From Desulfovibrio sp. (GTDB lineage: Bacteria > Desulfobacterota > Desulfovibrionia > Desulfovibrionales > Desulfovibrionaceae): a DNA stretch of 12,334 bases. Location of the stretch: NCBI GenBank assembly GCA_031282465.1, contig JAITDR010000103.1, forward strand, positions 1 to 12,334, written 5' to 3'. Positions 6,292 to 12,334 of the stretch are shown here, one piece after another; position 1 is the first letter of the stretch; each line of letters starts with the position of its first letter. The notes under the pieces were generated by a model. It saw only the letters and a list, made by a program, of their open reading frames with translations, was not told the origin of the DNA and made no database searches. Both the position numbers and the translations under genes were made by a program.

Positions 6292-8746
6292 CGGCTTCGT
6301 CAAATTGCGCGGCGCTGTTCTTCATGCGTATGATCTTGCTGCTGCGCCCGCCCGGCGTTCCTATATCCCCACGCCCTACCGATGCCGCGACTTCCCCGCG
6401 CCCTGCCGGCATCGCGGATACACTCCCGCGTTCGGCCGGCATGCCGCTTTCTCCCCCAGGCTCGCGGCCGGCAAGGCCCGGCTCCGCTTCACCGGCGGGT
6501 TTCAGGACCGGAAGCCTGGACGGCGCGCTCTTGTCCTGGGGAAGCTGGTAACTGATGCGCTGATGATACAGGCCGAGCAGCATTTGGTTGAAACTGTCGG
6601 TCAGGGCATACAGGTCGCGCAAGGTCAAGTCGCATTCATCCAACTGACCGGAAGAATACAGATTTTTCATAACGCCGTCGATGTGTTGGGCAAGACGGGC
6701 GGGCGACGGATCTACCAGCGTGCGGCTCGACGCTTCGACAATATCCGCAAGCATGACGATGGCCGCCTCTTTGCTCTGCGGCTTGGGACCGGGATACTTG
6801 AAATCTTCCTCGGCAGGCGGCGGCATGTCGGGCATGGCGGCGGCCTTGTCGAAGAAATAACGAATCACCCCCGTGCCGTGGTGCTGAGCGATGATGTCCG
6901 TGATTTCCCGGCCCAGCCTGTGCTTCTCGGCCAGTTCGATGCCCTGCTTGACGTGGGAAATGAGGATCAGGGCGCTCATGGACGGCGCAAGCCGGTCGTG
7001 CGGGTTGCCCGCACTGGTCTGATTTTCTATGAAATAGCCGGCTTTGAGGCTTTTCCCTATGTCGTGATACAGCGCCCCCACCTTGCACAACATGGCGTGG
7101 GCGTCCACGCGTTTGGCGCCGGCTTCGCTCATGTTCGCCACGACAAGGGAATGGTGGTAGGTGCCGGGGGCCAGCATCATCAGGTCGCGCAACAGGGGCT
7201 GCTCCAGATTCATCAGTTCCATGAGCCTGAAGCGCGTGGTGTAGCCGAAAACCATCTCCACGAGCGGGGTCAGGGCAAAGGTGATGACCATGGAGCAGAA
7301 CGCCCCGCCCCCCAGCAAAGCCAGCAGCTCGGACAGATACCGCGTATGCGCCCCGCCCTGTATCATGGTGGTCGCGCCCCACATGGCCGTCAGCCCGACG
7401 GTCAGCGGCAGCACGGAGCGGACCACGTCGCGCCGCGTCGCGCTGCGGTTGGTCAGGCGCGTACTCCACATGGCGGAGAGAAAGTAAAACAGGAACAGCG
7501 CCATCGTTCCCTGCACCGTTATCGTGCAGAAAAACGCCAGCAGGATACCCGTGACCAGATAGCGCCGGGCGGCAAAAATCTGGGCGGCCAGCGAGGCCGC
7601 CCCGGCGACCGGCACCGCGAAAACGAGGCTTTCGGGCAGGAACTTGCCGCTCACGGCGGCCAACTGCTCCCCGTGGACGGCTATCGCCTTGGCGAGCAGC
7701 ACAAAAATCGCCATGAGTACCGCCAGAAAGATGAAATCCCTGTTTTCCATGCGCGCCGACACCGACCCGCTGGGCGAAAAAAGCAGCCCGACTGCGGTCA
7801 ACAGCGCGAAAAGCGCCGTGCCGAGAAACAGCTTGGTATTGAAACGGTCTTCCTTGTTTTGCAGGAAAATCTGCATCTTGAGTTCCTGCTCCGCGTCGAC
7901 CTTTTCTCCTTGGCGGAGTATGACCTCCCCGCGCTGCACGCGGTGCGTCACCGGCTCGACGGCACCGGCAAGCGCGTCCGCGCGCTGCCTGGTGACCTCG
8001 TAATTGGGCAGCAGCGAAGGATACAGCAGGTCGTCGAACATGGCGTCGAGTATGCGCTTTTCATCATTGCTGAGAGACAGTCCCCGAATTTCCTGGGAAA
8101 GCAGCAGTTCCAGCCGCCGGATATCCGGAAGGGCAAAACTCTCTTCTATGCGTTTTTCTTCGCCCGTCTCCCTGTTGCGCACCACTACCCCGCCGGGGTA
8201 CGGGCTGACTATGGAAATTTCCTGCAGAACGCCGCCGTTCAGGTAGGATGCCGCTATGGGCAACAGGCGTTGCAGGGCGGCATCCTGCAGCGCCCGCGAA
8301 GTCAGCGCCCCGATTTCTCCGGCGGTCAGTTGACGGTTCATCTCCCGGGACAGGTAGGCGCGCAACGCCTCCTGTTCGTCCAGTTCCAGCGCCTCATTGG
8401 CGTCGATGAAGATGCGCTGCACGCGCCGGTGCAGTTGCTCAACGGGAACGCTTACGAAATCCAGCACCAGCGGCTGCATTTTGCGCACCAAGTCCTGTCT
8501 GGCCCGTGTCGCGGCATCGTCGCGGTAGAGAAAACTGCGGTCCGCGACGATATCCGCAGGGGCTATGCTGCCTTCCCGCAGCATGTCCGGGCGCGGAGTG
8601 AGGTCCACTGCGGCGGGCACCGACAGGAGCACCAGAGACGCAAGAAGCAGATAGAAGCCCCAGGGCGGGAGCTTTTCACCCAGGCGCGCCAGGAGTTGGG
8701 AAAATCCCGTGCCGGCCTTATCGGGAATTTTTTTGATATTGGTCAT
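6275..8746 (-). CDS. 7TM-HD family membrane phosphodiesterase (PgpH-like, probable c-di-AMP hydrolase)
   Basis: An 823-residue inner-membrane protein. One membrane segment (about 30-48) precedes a long extracytoplasmic region (about 50-300, 7TMR-HDED type), then about seven membrane segments between 305 and 500, then a cytosolic HD domain (about 525-735). Metal and catalytic motifs are intact: TYHHSLVVANM (529-539), LYHDIGK (559-565), NPHDR (581-585), QHHGT (621-625), LADIVEASSR (666-675). PgpH of Listeria, of the same architecture, degrades c-di-AMP to pApA; that this protein does so is inference. The tail after 740 is Gly/Pro/Arg-rich with three 10-residue repeats. ATG 8746 has GGA at a good distance; ATG 8752 is the alternative. 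The start overlaps phoH by 29 bp, and the end overlaps ybeY by 17 bp. Confidence 0.9.
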   Translation of the reverse strand: MTNIKKIPDKAGTGFSQLLARLGEKLPPWGFYLLLASLVLLSVPAAVDLTPRPDMLREGSIAPADIVADRSFLYRDDAATRARQDLVRKMQPLVLDFVSVPVEQLHRRVQRIFIDANEALELDEQEALRAYLSREMNRQLTAGEIGALTSRALQDAALQRLLPIAASYLNGGVLQEISIVSPYPGGVVVRNRETGEEKRIEESFALPDIRRLELLLSQEIRGLSLSNDEKRILDAMFDDLLYPSLLPNYEVTRQRADALAGAVEPVTHRVQRGEVILRQGEKVDAEQELKMQIFLQNKEDRFNTKLFLGTALFALLTAVGLLFSPSGSVSARMENRDFIFLAVLMAIFVLLAKAIAVHGEQLAAVSGKFLPESLVFAVPVAGAASLAAQIFAARRYLVTGILLAFFCTITVQGTMALFLFYFLSAMWSTRLTNRSATRRDVVRSVLPLTVGLTAMWGATTMIQGGAHTRYLSELLALLGGGAFCSMVITFALTPLVEMVFGYTTRFRLMELMNLEQPLLRDLMMLAPGTYHHSLVVANMSEAGAKRVDAHAMLCKVGALYHDIGKSLKAGYFIENQTSAGNPHDRLAPSMSALILISHVKQGIELAEKHRLGREITDIIAQHHGTGVIRYFFDKAAAMPDMPPPAEEDFKYPGPKPQSKEAAIVMLADIVEASSRTLVDPSPARLAQHIDGVMKNLYSSGQLDECDLTLRDLYALTDSFNQMLLGLYHQRISYQLPQDKSAPSRLPVLKPAGEAEPGLAGREPGGESGMPAERGSVSAMPAGRGEVAASVGRGDIGTPGGRSSKIIRMKNSAAQFDEADVRHS
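6362..6448 (-). repeat. 30-bp in-frame repeat in the C-terminal tail of the HD protein, about three units
   Basis: The units encode SGMPAERGSV, SAMPAGRGEV and AASVGRGDI in succession (residues 767-795). They lie beyond the HD domain, in a basic, probably disordered tail. Confidence 0.6.
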
Positions 8747-9740
8747 AGGCATCCACTATGCGACCCACGAGAGGGTGACGTATGATATCATCCTTTTGAA
8801 AAAAAATCATGTTCACGCCTTCCACGCCTTTCAGCACGCCGAGCGCCTGTATCAGGCCGGAGCGTCCGGCTCCGTCCGGTCCCCTGGGCAGGTCTATCTG
8901 CGTTATGTCGCCGGTGACGGCTGCGCGGGACCCGAAACCCAGACGGGTCAGGAACATCTTCATCTGTTCCGGCGTCGTGTTCTGGGCTTCGTCCAGGATG
9001 ATGAAGGCGTCGTTCAGCGTGCGCCCGCGCATGAACGCAAGCGGTGCTATTTCAATCAACCCGGCAGTCGCCATTTCAGCCGTTTTTTCCGGATCCAGCA
9101 TGTCGTGCAGGGCGTCGTACAGGGGGCGCAGGTAGGGATTGACCTTTTCCGCGAGATCGCCGGGAAGAAAGCCCAGGCGTTCGCCCGCCTCGACTGCAGG
9201 CCGGGTAAGAATGATGCGCCGCACTTTTTTGGACATGAGCATGGACAGCGCCGCGGCCACCGCCAGATAGGTTTTACCCGTCCCGGCCGGTCCTACGGCA
9301 AACGTCATGTCGCTGTCGCGCAGGGATGCGGCGTATTCGCGCTGCGTCAGGGTCCGGGTGACGATGTTTCGGCGCGTCCCGGCAGCGAAAACGGTGTCGC
9401 GGTACAGGCGCCCGAGGTCGGCCTCGGGGTCCCTTTCCAGCACGGCGCAGGCGTGCCGGACATCGTCGGGGTGCAGACGCAGGCCGGATTTGAGCAGGCC
9501 GTACAACTGCATGAGCAGTTCGCGCGCCAAAGCGGCGGCAGGCGCCGGCCCCTGCAGGGTGACGGCCCCGCCCCGCGTGCTTATGCGCAGCCCGGTGCGC
9601 CGGGCCAGAAAATCCAGGTTGGCGTTGCGCGGGCCGAACAACTCGTTGGCGAAGGCCGCATCCTCAAAGGACAGACAATGCTCGGCCGCCGGCGTGTCCG
9701 GCGCCGTCGCGGACACAACGGAGTGCGGATGTGCGGTCAT
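8718..9740 (-). CDS. phoH: PhoH/YbeZ-family ATPase
   Basis: A 340-residue cytosolic protein of the PhoH family, P-loop NTPases related to helicase superfamily 1 and functionally tied to YbeY in RNA and ribosome processing. Walker A is GPAGTGKT (150-157), Walker B is FIILDEAQN (246-254). Further conserved PhoH segments are ILTRPAVEAGERLGFLPGD (177-195), TGDITQIDLP (276-285) and RHPLVGRIVDAYD (321-333). The N-terminal 120 residues hold the small RNA-binding-like region usual in YbeZ-type members. ATG 9740 overlaps, by ATGA, the stop of an 8-codon frame that itself overlaps the mltD stop. No good ribosome site is seen before 9740, so reinitiation is likely. The end overlaps the HD gene by 29 bp. 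Confidence 0.95.
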   Translation of the reverse strand: MTAHPHSVVSATAPDTPAAEHCLSFEDAAFANELFGPRNANLDFLARRTGLRISTRGGAVTLQGPAPAAALARELLMQLYGLLKSGLRLHPDDVRHACAVLERDPEADLGRLYRDTVFAAGTRRNIVTRTLTQREYAASLRDSDMTFAVGPAGTGKTYLAVAAALSMLMSKKVRRIILTRPAVEAGERLGFLPGDLAEKVNPYLRPLYDALHDMLDPEKTAEMATAGLIEIAPLAFMRGRTLNDAFIILDEAQNTTPEQMKMFLTRLGFGSRAAVTGDITQIDLPRGPDGAGRSGLIQALGVLKGVEGVNMIFFQKDDIIRHPLVGRIVDAYDQYQKNSR

Positions 9741-9763
9741 GCGCTGCGCTTGCGTCCGTTCAT
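9737..9763 (-). other. 8-codon bridging reading frame between mltD and phoH
   Basis: ATG AAC GGA CGC AAG CGC AGC GCA TGA (MNGRKRSA). Its ATG (9763-9761) overlaps the mltD TGA (9762-9760), and its TGA (9739-9737) overlaps the phoH ATG (9740-9738), both as ATGA. It may carry ribosomes across the gap; it may also be a coincidence. Confidence 0.35.
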
Positions 9764-11223
9764 CGGGGTATGACCAGTTTGCGCCCGATCTTCAGCAGCG
9801 TTCCGGGCTTCATATTGTTGGCCTCCATCAAGGCTTTCACGGAAGTGTTGCCTGCCTTGGCTATGGAATACAGTGTGTCGCCGGCCTTGACGGTCACGGT
9901 TCCGCCCCCGCCTCGCGCCGACTTTTTCCCGGCAGCCTGTGTTTTCGCGTCGGGAGCCTGCGTTTTGCCCCCGGCCGCCCGGGTTTTCGATGCGGGAGCC
10001 TGGGTTTTGCTCCCGGCCGCTTGGGCTCCCGATGATGCCGCCTGCGCCGGTCCGCCTTTGCCGGAAGGAATCAGGACGACCGAGCCGGCACGAGGCAGCG
10101 CCGTCATGCCGTTGGCGTTTTTGACGGCATCGGCGGAAACTTTGTAGCGTTTGGCGATGGAGGCGAACGTTTCGCCTTTTTTGACGGTATGCTCCTTCCA
10201 TCCGGCGTAGGCGCGCGCTTCCGGCCCGGCTGCCCAGTTCACGGCAACGGTCAGTTTGTCCGGCGGCACATAGGCCGTGGACGCGGCCGTCGGCGGGCTT
10301 GCGGTTCTTCGGAAGGCCGGATTTATGGCGGTGAATTCTTCCCAGCTCAGGTCGAGCTGTTTGGCCAGACCGGCCAGATTGGTGCCGGGCGGCAGGCTGA
10401 CCGGGGTCAGCTTCCAGGCGGCATCGGGTCCGGGCTCTTCAAACCCGAGGCGCTTGAGGTTGCGCATGATTTTGGCCACGGCAAGCAGCCGGGGCACGTA
10501 ATCGCGCGTTTCCTGCTTCAGTCGGGCGCGCTCCTCAAGTTGTTCGTCCAGACGACAGAGGTCGAAAAAATCTTTGGCGCCCGTACCGCTTACGGCCCGC
10601 CCGATTTTGCCTTCGCCGGCATTGTAGGCGGCGACGGCAAGATGCCAGTTGCCGAAGTCGTTGTAGAGCTTCAGCAGGTAATCCGAAGCCGCATATGTGG
10701 CTTTGTAGGGGTCGCGCCGCTCATCCACCCAAGCGTTTTGCGTCAGGCCGAACTTGCGCCCCGTAAGGGGAATGAACTGCCACAGGCCCGAGGCGCTTGC
10801 CGGTGAATAGGCGTTGGGGTTGCCGCCGCTCTCCACCATGAACAGGTAGGAGACATCTTTGGGAATGCCGCGCGAGGTGAACACGCCGACGACATAGGGG
10901 AGAAAGCGCGCGCTGCGCGTAAGGAAACGCTCGAAGAGCGCCCGCCGTTCATGCACGAAAAACTTGAAATGCAGTTCCACCGTGCGCGCGTCTTCGGGTG
11001 ACAGGTTGCGGTCCAGGTCGCCCAGAGTTTTGAATGCGTAAAGTTCGTCCGACGTGAGGGGACGGCCGTCATCGCGCGGCGTATACAAGGACATCATTTC
11101 CGGCGCGTCCGGGTCGTAATGAACCGAACCACCCCCCGTCGCGCACGCTGAAAGCAGCGCCGCCGCGGCAAAGGCCGAGAGCAGGCCGCCCCAAACCCTA
11201 CCCGACAACGCTCGCCGGCACAT
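9760..11223 (-). CDS. mltD: Lipoprotein lytic transglycosylase with LysM domains (MltD-like)
   Basis: A 487-residue enzyme expected to cleave peptidoglycan glycan strands to 1,6-anhydromuropeptides from the periplasmic face of the outer membrane. The lipoprotein signal runs MCRRALSGRV to LLSAC, with lipobox LSAC and acylated Cys27. The SLT domain (about 113-240) shows YLFMVESGGNPNAYSPASAS, with catalytic Glu131 in the ES pair, GLWQFIP (146-152) and AVAAYNAGEGKI (196-207). A degenerate LysM-like stretch follows at about 273-320. Two clear LysM domains lie at about 344-386 and 442-485, joined by a Lys/Thr/Gln/Ala heptad-like repeat linker. I chose ATG 11223 because the lipoprotein signal starts there; the frame is open to a TTG at 11304. 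First gene of the operon. The promoter was not identified with confidence. Confidence 0.92.
   Translation of the reverse strand: MCRRALSGRVWGGLLSAFAAAALLSACATGGGSVHYDPDAPEMMSLYTPRDDGRPLTSDELYAFKTLGDLDRNLSPEDARTVELHFKFFVHERRALFERFLTRSARFLPYVVGVFTSRGIPKDVSYLFMVESGGNPNAYSPASASGLWQFIPLTGRKFGLTQNAWVDERRDPYKATYAASDYLLKLYNDFGNWHLAVAAYNAGEGKIGRAVSGTGAKDFFDLCRLDEQLEERARLKQETRDYVPRLLAVAKIMRNLKRLGFEEPGPDAAWKLTPVSLPPGTNLAGLAKQLDLSWEEFTAINPAFRRTASPPTAASTAYVPPDKLTVAVNWAAGPEARAYAGWKEHTVKKGETFASIAKRYKVSADAVKNANGMTALPRAGSVVLIPSGKGGPAQAASSGAQAAGSKTQAPASKTRAAGGKTQAPDAKTQAAGKKSARGGGGTVTVKAGDTLYSIAKAGNTSVKALMEANNMKPGTLLKIGRKLVIPR
9931..10035 (-). repeat. 21-bp in-frame tandem repeat in the mltD linker, five units
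   Basis: Five consecutive 21-bp units begin at 9931, 9952, 9973, 9994 and 10015. Alternate units resemble each other most (GGGAGCCTG at 9952 and 9994; GGCCGC at 9973 and 10015). This suggests a 42-bp higher-order unit. They encode seven-residue blocks of the type GSKTQAP, ASKTRAA, GGKTQAP and DAKTQAA between the two LysM domains. Confidence 0.8.
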
Positions 11224-11277
11224 TCTCGTAACTGATTGCAAAAATACCGACCATAGGGTTATGGGTGTTTCTGCAAG

Positions 11278-11302
11278 GCCGCGGTACGAGAGTATCCGCG
11301 GC
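11278..11302. other. Inverted repeat in the divergent mltD / methyltransferase region
   Basis: GCCGCGG (11278-11284) and CCGCGGC (11296-11302) are perfect complements around 11 nt. It lies 55-79 bp upstream of the mltD ATG. No T-run follows on either strand; an operator-like site is possible but unsupported. Confidence 0.3.
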
Positions 11303-11338
11303 AAAAACAGCCGTCAGGCGCGTAAACTACCCTATCTT

Positions 11339-11404
11339 CCCCATCAAGGCAACATGCCGGCAAGGCATGGGGAAAAAGCGAACCGGCATCTCCCGGAAGG
11401 GAGA
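11339..11404 (+). promoter_or_regulatory. 5' leader stem-loops before the methyltransferase gene
   Basis: CATGCC (11353-11358) pairs with GGCATG (11364-11369) around GGCAA. An alternative outer pairing CCCCAT (11339-11344) with ATGGGG (11367-11372) would compete with it, and AAAAA follows. A second stem TCTCCC (11389-11394) pairs with GGGAGA (11399-11404) around GGAA. It ends 13 nt before the Shine-Dalgarno sequence. Mutually exclusive folds could modulate expression, but this is inference. Confidence 0.4.
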
Positions 11405-11430
11405 GGCTTCAGACCGTAAAGGAATTTCCG

Positions 11431-12334
11431 GTGAACAAACACCCACACCGCGCAGCAGGGAAAGAGACCCCCGATCGTGCCGCAGGCGGACGCGGTCCGG
11501 CCTCCGCTGCCGCCCGCCCCGACACAGGAACCGATTACCCGGTGTCGGGAAATCCGATGCCCGAAGACCGGGCCGCACCGTCCGACATCTTGCCGGGGCG
11601 CAAGGCCGTAGCGGAAATCCTGCGGACAAGCCCGGAACGCGTCGACGCGGTATTCGTGCGCAAAGGACGCCGCACGCCGGAAACAGAAGAAATAGCCGAC
11701 CTCTGCCGCGCGGCGGGGCTGCGCTTTTCCTTTCTGGACACGCGCGCGTTCGCGCGCGTGTATGCAGGCCCGTGCGGCGGCGTCGCGGCCAGACTGTTTA
11801 CCCCCGGTTTCACGGATGTCGAAAGCCTGCTGCTGTCCGTCCCCGACGCCCCCCTGCCTCTCGCGGTCATGCCGGCGCATCTGCAGGACCCCGGCAACGC
11901 CGGGGCCGTAGCCCGCACGCTGTACGCCATGGGAGGAGCGGGGATGATCATTCCCAAGCACAACGGCGTGTATCTCGGGGCTGCGGCGGCCCGGATCGCC
12001 TCCGGCGCATTGGACAAGCTGCCCGTCGCCAAGGCCGCCAACCTGGGCCGGGCGCTCGACAGGGCCGAAGAACTGGGGCTGACCGTCTACGGAGCCGCAT
12101 CATCCCCCGCACCCCGCGCGACGGGCGGCCCCGCCGCCCCCGTTCTCGACGCCCTGCGCTGCACGCTGCACACGCCTGCCCTGCTGGTGCTGGGAGGGGA
12201 AAACTCCGGCGTGCCGCAGGGACTGGAAAAACGCTGCCGCTTCCTCCTCCACATCCCCATGGCCCGCGCCTTCAACTCCCTGAACGCGGCCCAGGCCGCC
12301 GCCGTCATCATCAGCCGCTTCGCCGCCGTTGCAG
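11431..12334 (+). CDS. TrmH/SpoU-family 2'-O-ribose RNA methyltransferase (RlmB-like), 3' end cut by window edge
   Basis: About 301 codons are present with no stop before the window ends. An N-terminal substrate-binding domain of L30e type is visible (about 52-122: ILPGRKAVAEIL, then GVAARL). The SPOUT catalytic domain carries all three motifs: motif 1 LQDPGNAGAVARTLYAMGG (150-168, with the catalytic Arg161), motif 2 LVLGGENSGVPQGL (251-264) and motif 3 IPMARAFNSLNAAQAAAVI (274-292). Such trefoil-knot enzymes use S-adenosylmethionine to 2'-O-methylate rRNA or tRNA. GTG 11431 is favoured by AAAGGA seven bases upstream. An ATG at 11554, with GGGA nearby, would remove a 41-residue low-complexity extension. 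In motif 3 AAQ stands where many relatives have VSV, a modest variation. Only the last few residues should be missing. Confidence 0.9.
   Translation, partial: MNKHPHRAAGKETPDRAAGGRGPASAAARPDTGTDYPVSGNPMPEDRAAPSDILPGRKAVAEILRTSPERVDAVFVRKGRRTPETEEIADLCRAAGLRFSFLDTRAFARVYAGPCGGVAARLFTPGFTDVESLLLSVPDAPLPLAVMPAHLQDPGNAGAVARTLYAMGGAGMIIPKHNGVYLGAAAARIASGALDKLPVAKAANLGRALDRAEELGLTVYGAASSPAPRATGGPAAPVLDALRCTLHTPALLVLGGENSGVPQGLEKRCRFLLHIPMARAFNSLNAAQAAAVIISRFAAVA

Noticed and set aside
6143..8785. Very long open frame on the plus strand opposite the HD phosphodiesterase (about 880 codons)
   Set aside because: It is the antisense shadow of a high-GC gene. Its translation is rich in His, Arg, Gln and Gly without domains, while the minus-strand frame has intact HD motifs.
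11236..11265. Promoter hexamers in the divergent region (TTGCAA with TATGGG on +; TTGCAG with TATGGT on -)
   Set aside because: Each -10 matches poorly or the spacer is unfavourable, so neither is better than chance in this sequence.
11344..12041. Minus-strand open frames over the methyltransferase region
   Set aside because: The plus-strand frame from 11431 has all three SPOUT motifs and a good ribosome site; the minus frames are its shadow.

Overview
The window is GC-rich bacterial DNA made of dense, ordinary-looking chromosomal genes, without phage, transposon, CRISPR or RNA genes that I can recognise. The protein types and the gene order suggest a Gram-negative anaerobe, most likely of the Desulfovibrio group (Desulfobacterota). 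The pointers are a lipoprotein murein transglycosylase, PhoH, a membrane HD hydrolase and YbeY in one tight operon, and a GGDEF protein whose N-terminal half resembles Desulfovibrio proteins. This assignment is inference from memory of such genomes; no search was run.

Layout. Positions 1-79 hold the last codons of a DnaJ/CbpA-type co-chaperone (+). A convergent gap (80-311) carries two short tandem repeats and a strong hairpin. Next, on the minus strand (4210 down to 312), is a four-gene operon read in the order periplasmic substrate-binding protein, ABC ATPase, ABC permease (NitT/TauT/SsuABC type), Ldh_2-family NAD(P)-dependent 2-hydroxyacid dehydrogenase. A 570-bp divergent control region (4211-4782) with one good sigma70-like promoter leads rightwards into a diguanylate cyclase (4783-5787, +). 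This gene converges on the end of a second minus-strand operon.

The second operon runs from 11223 down to 5854: MltD-like LysM lipoprotein, PhoH, 7TM-HD (PgpH-like) phosphodiesterase, YbeY. Every junction is overlapping or nearly so. A plausible Rho-independent terminator lies just beyond ybeY. Divergent from it, a TrmH/SpoU-family rRNA/tRNA methyltransferase starts at 11431 (+) and runs off the right edge.

How they fit together. The left operon looks like an uptake-plus-oxidation module for a small anionic organic compound; a sulfonate such as sulfolactate is one possibility, unproven. The right operon joins peptidoglycan turnover, probable c-di-AMP hydrolysis and ribosome/RNA quality control (PhoH and YbeY). 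A c-di-GMP synthase with an intact product-inhibition site sits between the two.

No clearly novel system is visible. The most distinctive property of the window is the number of short tandem duplications (periods 17, 17, 36, 24, 30 and 21 bp), both between genes and inside protein linkers. One of them duplicates the stop-codon region of the permease. A second small curiosity is an 8-codon reading frame that exactly bridges the mltD stop and the phoH start by ATGA overlaps.
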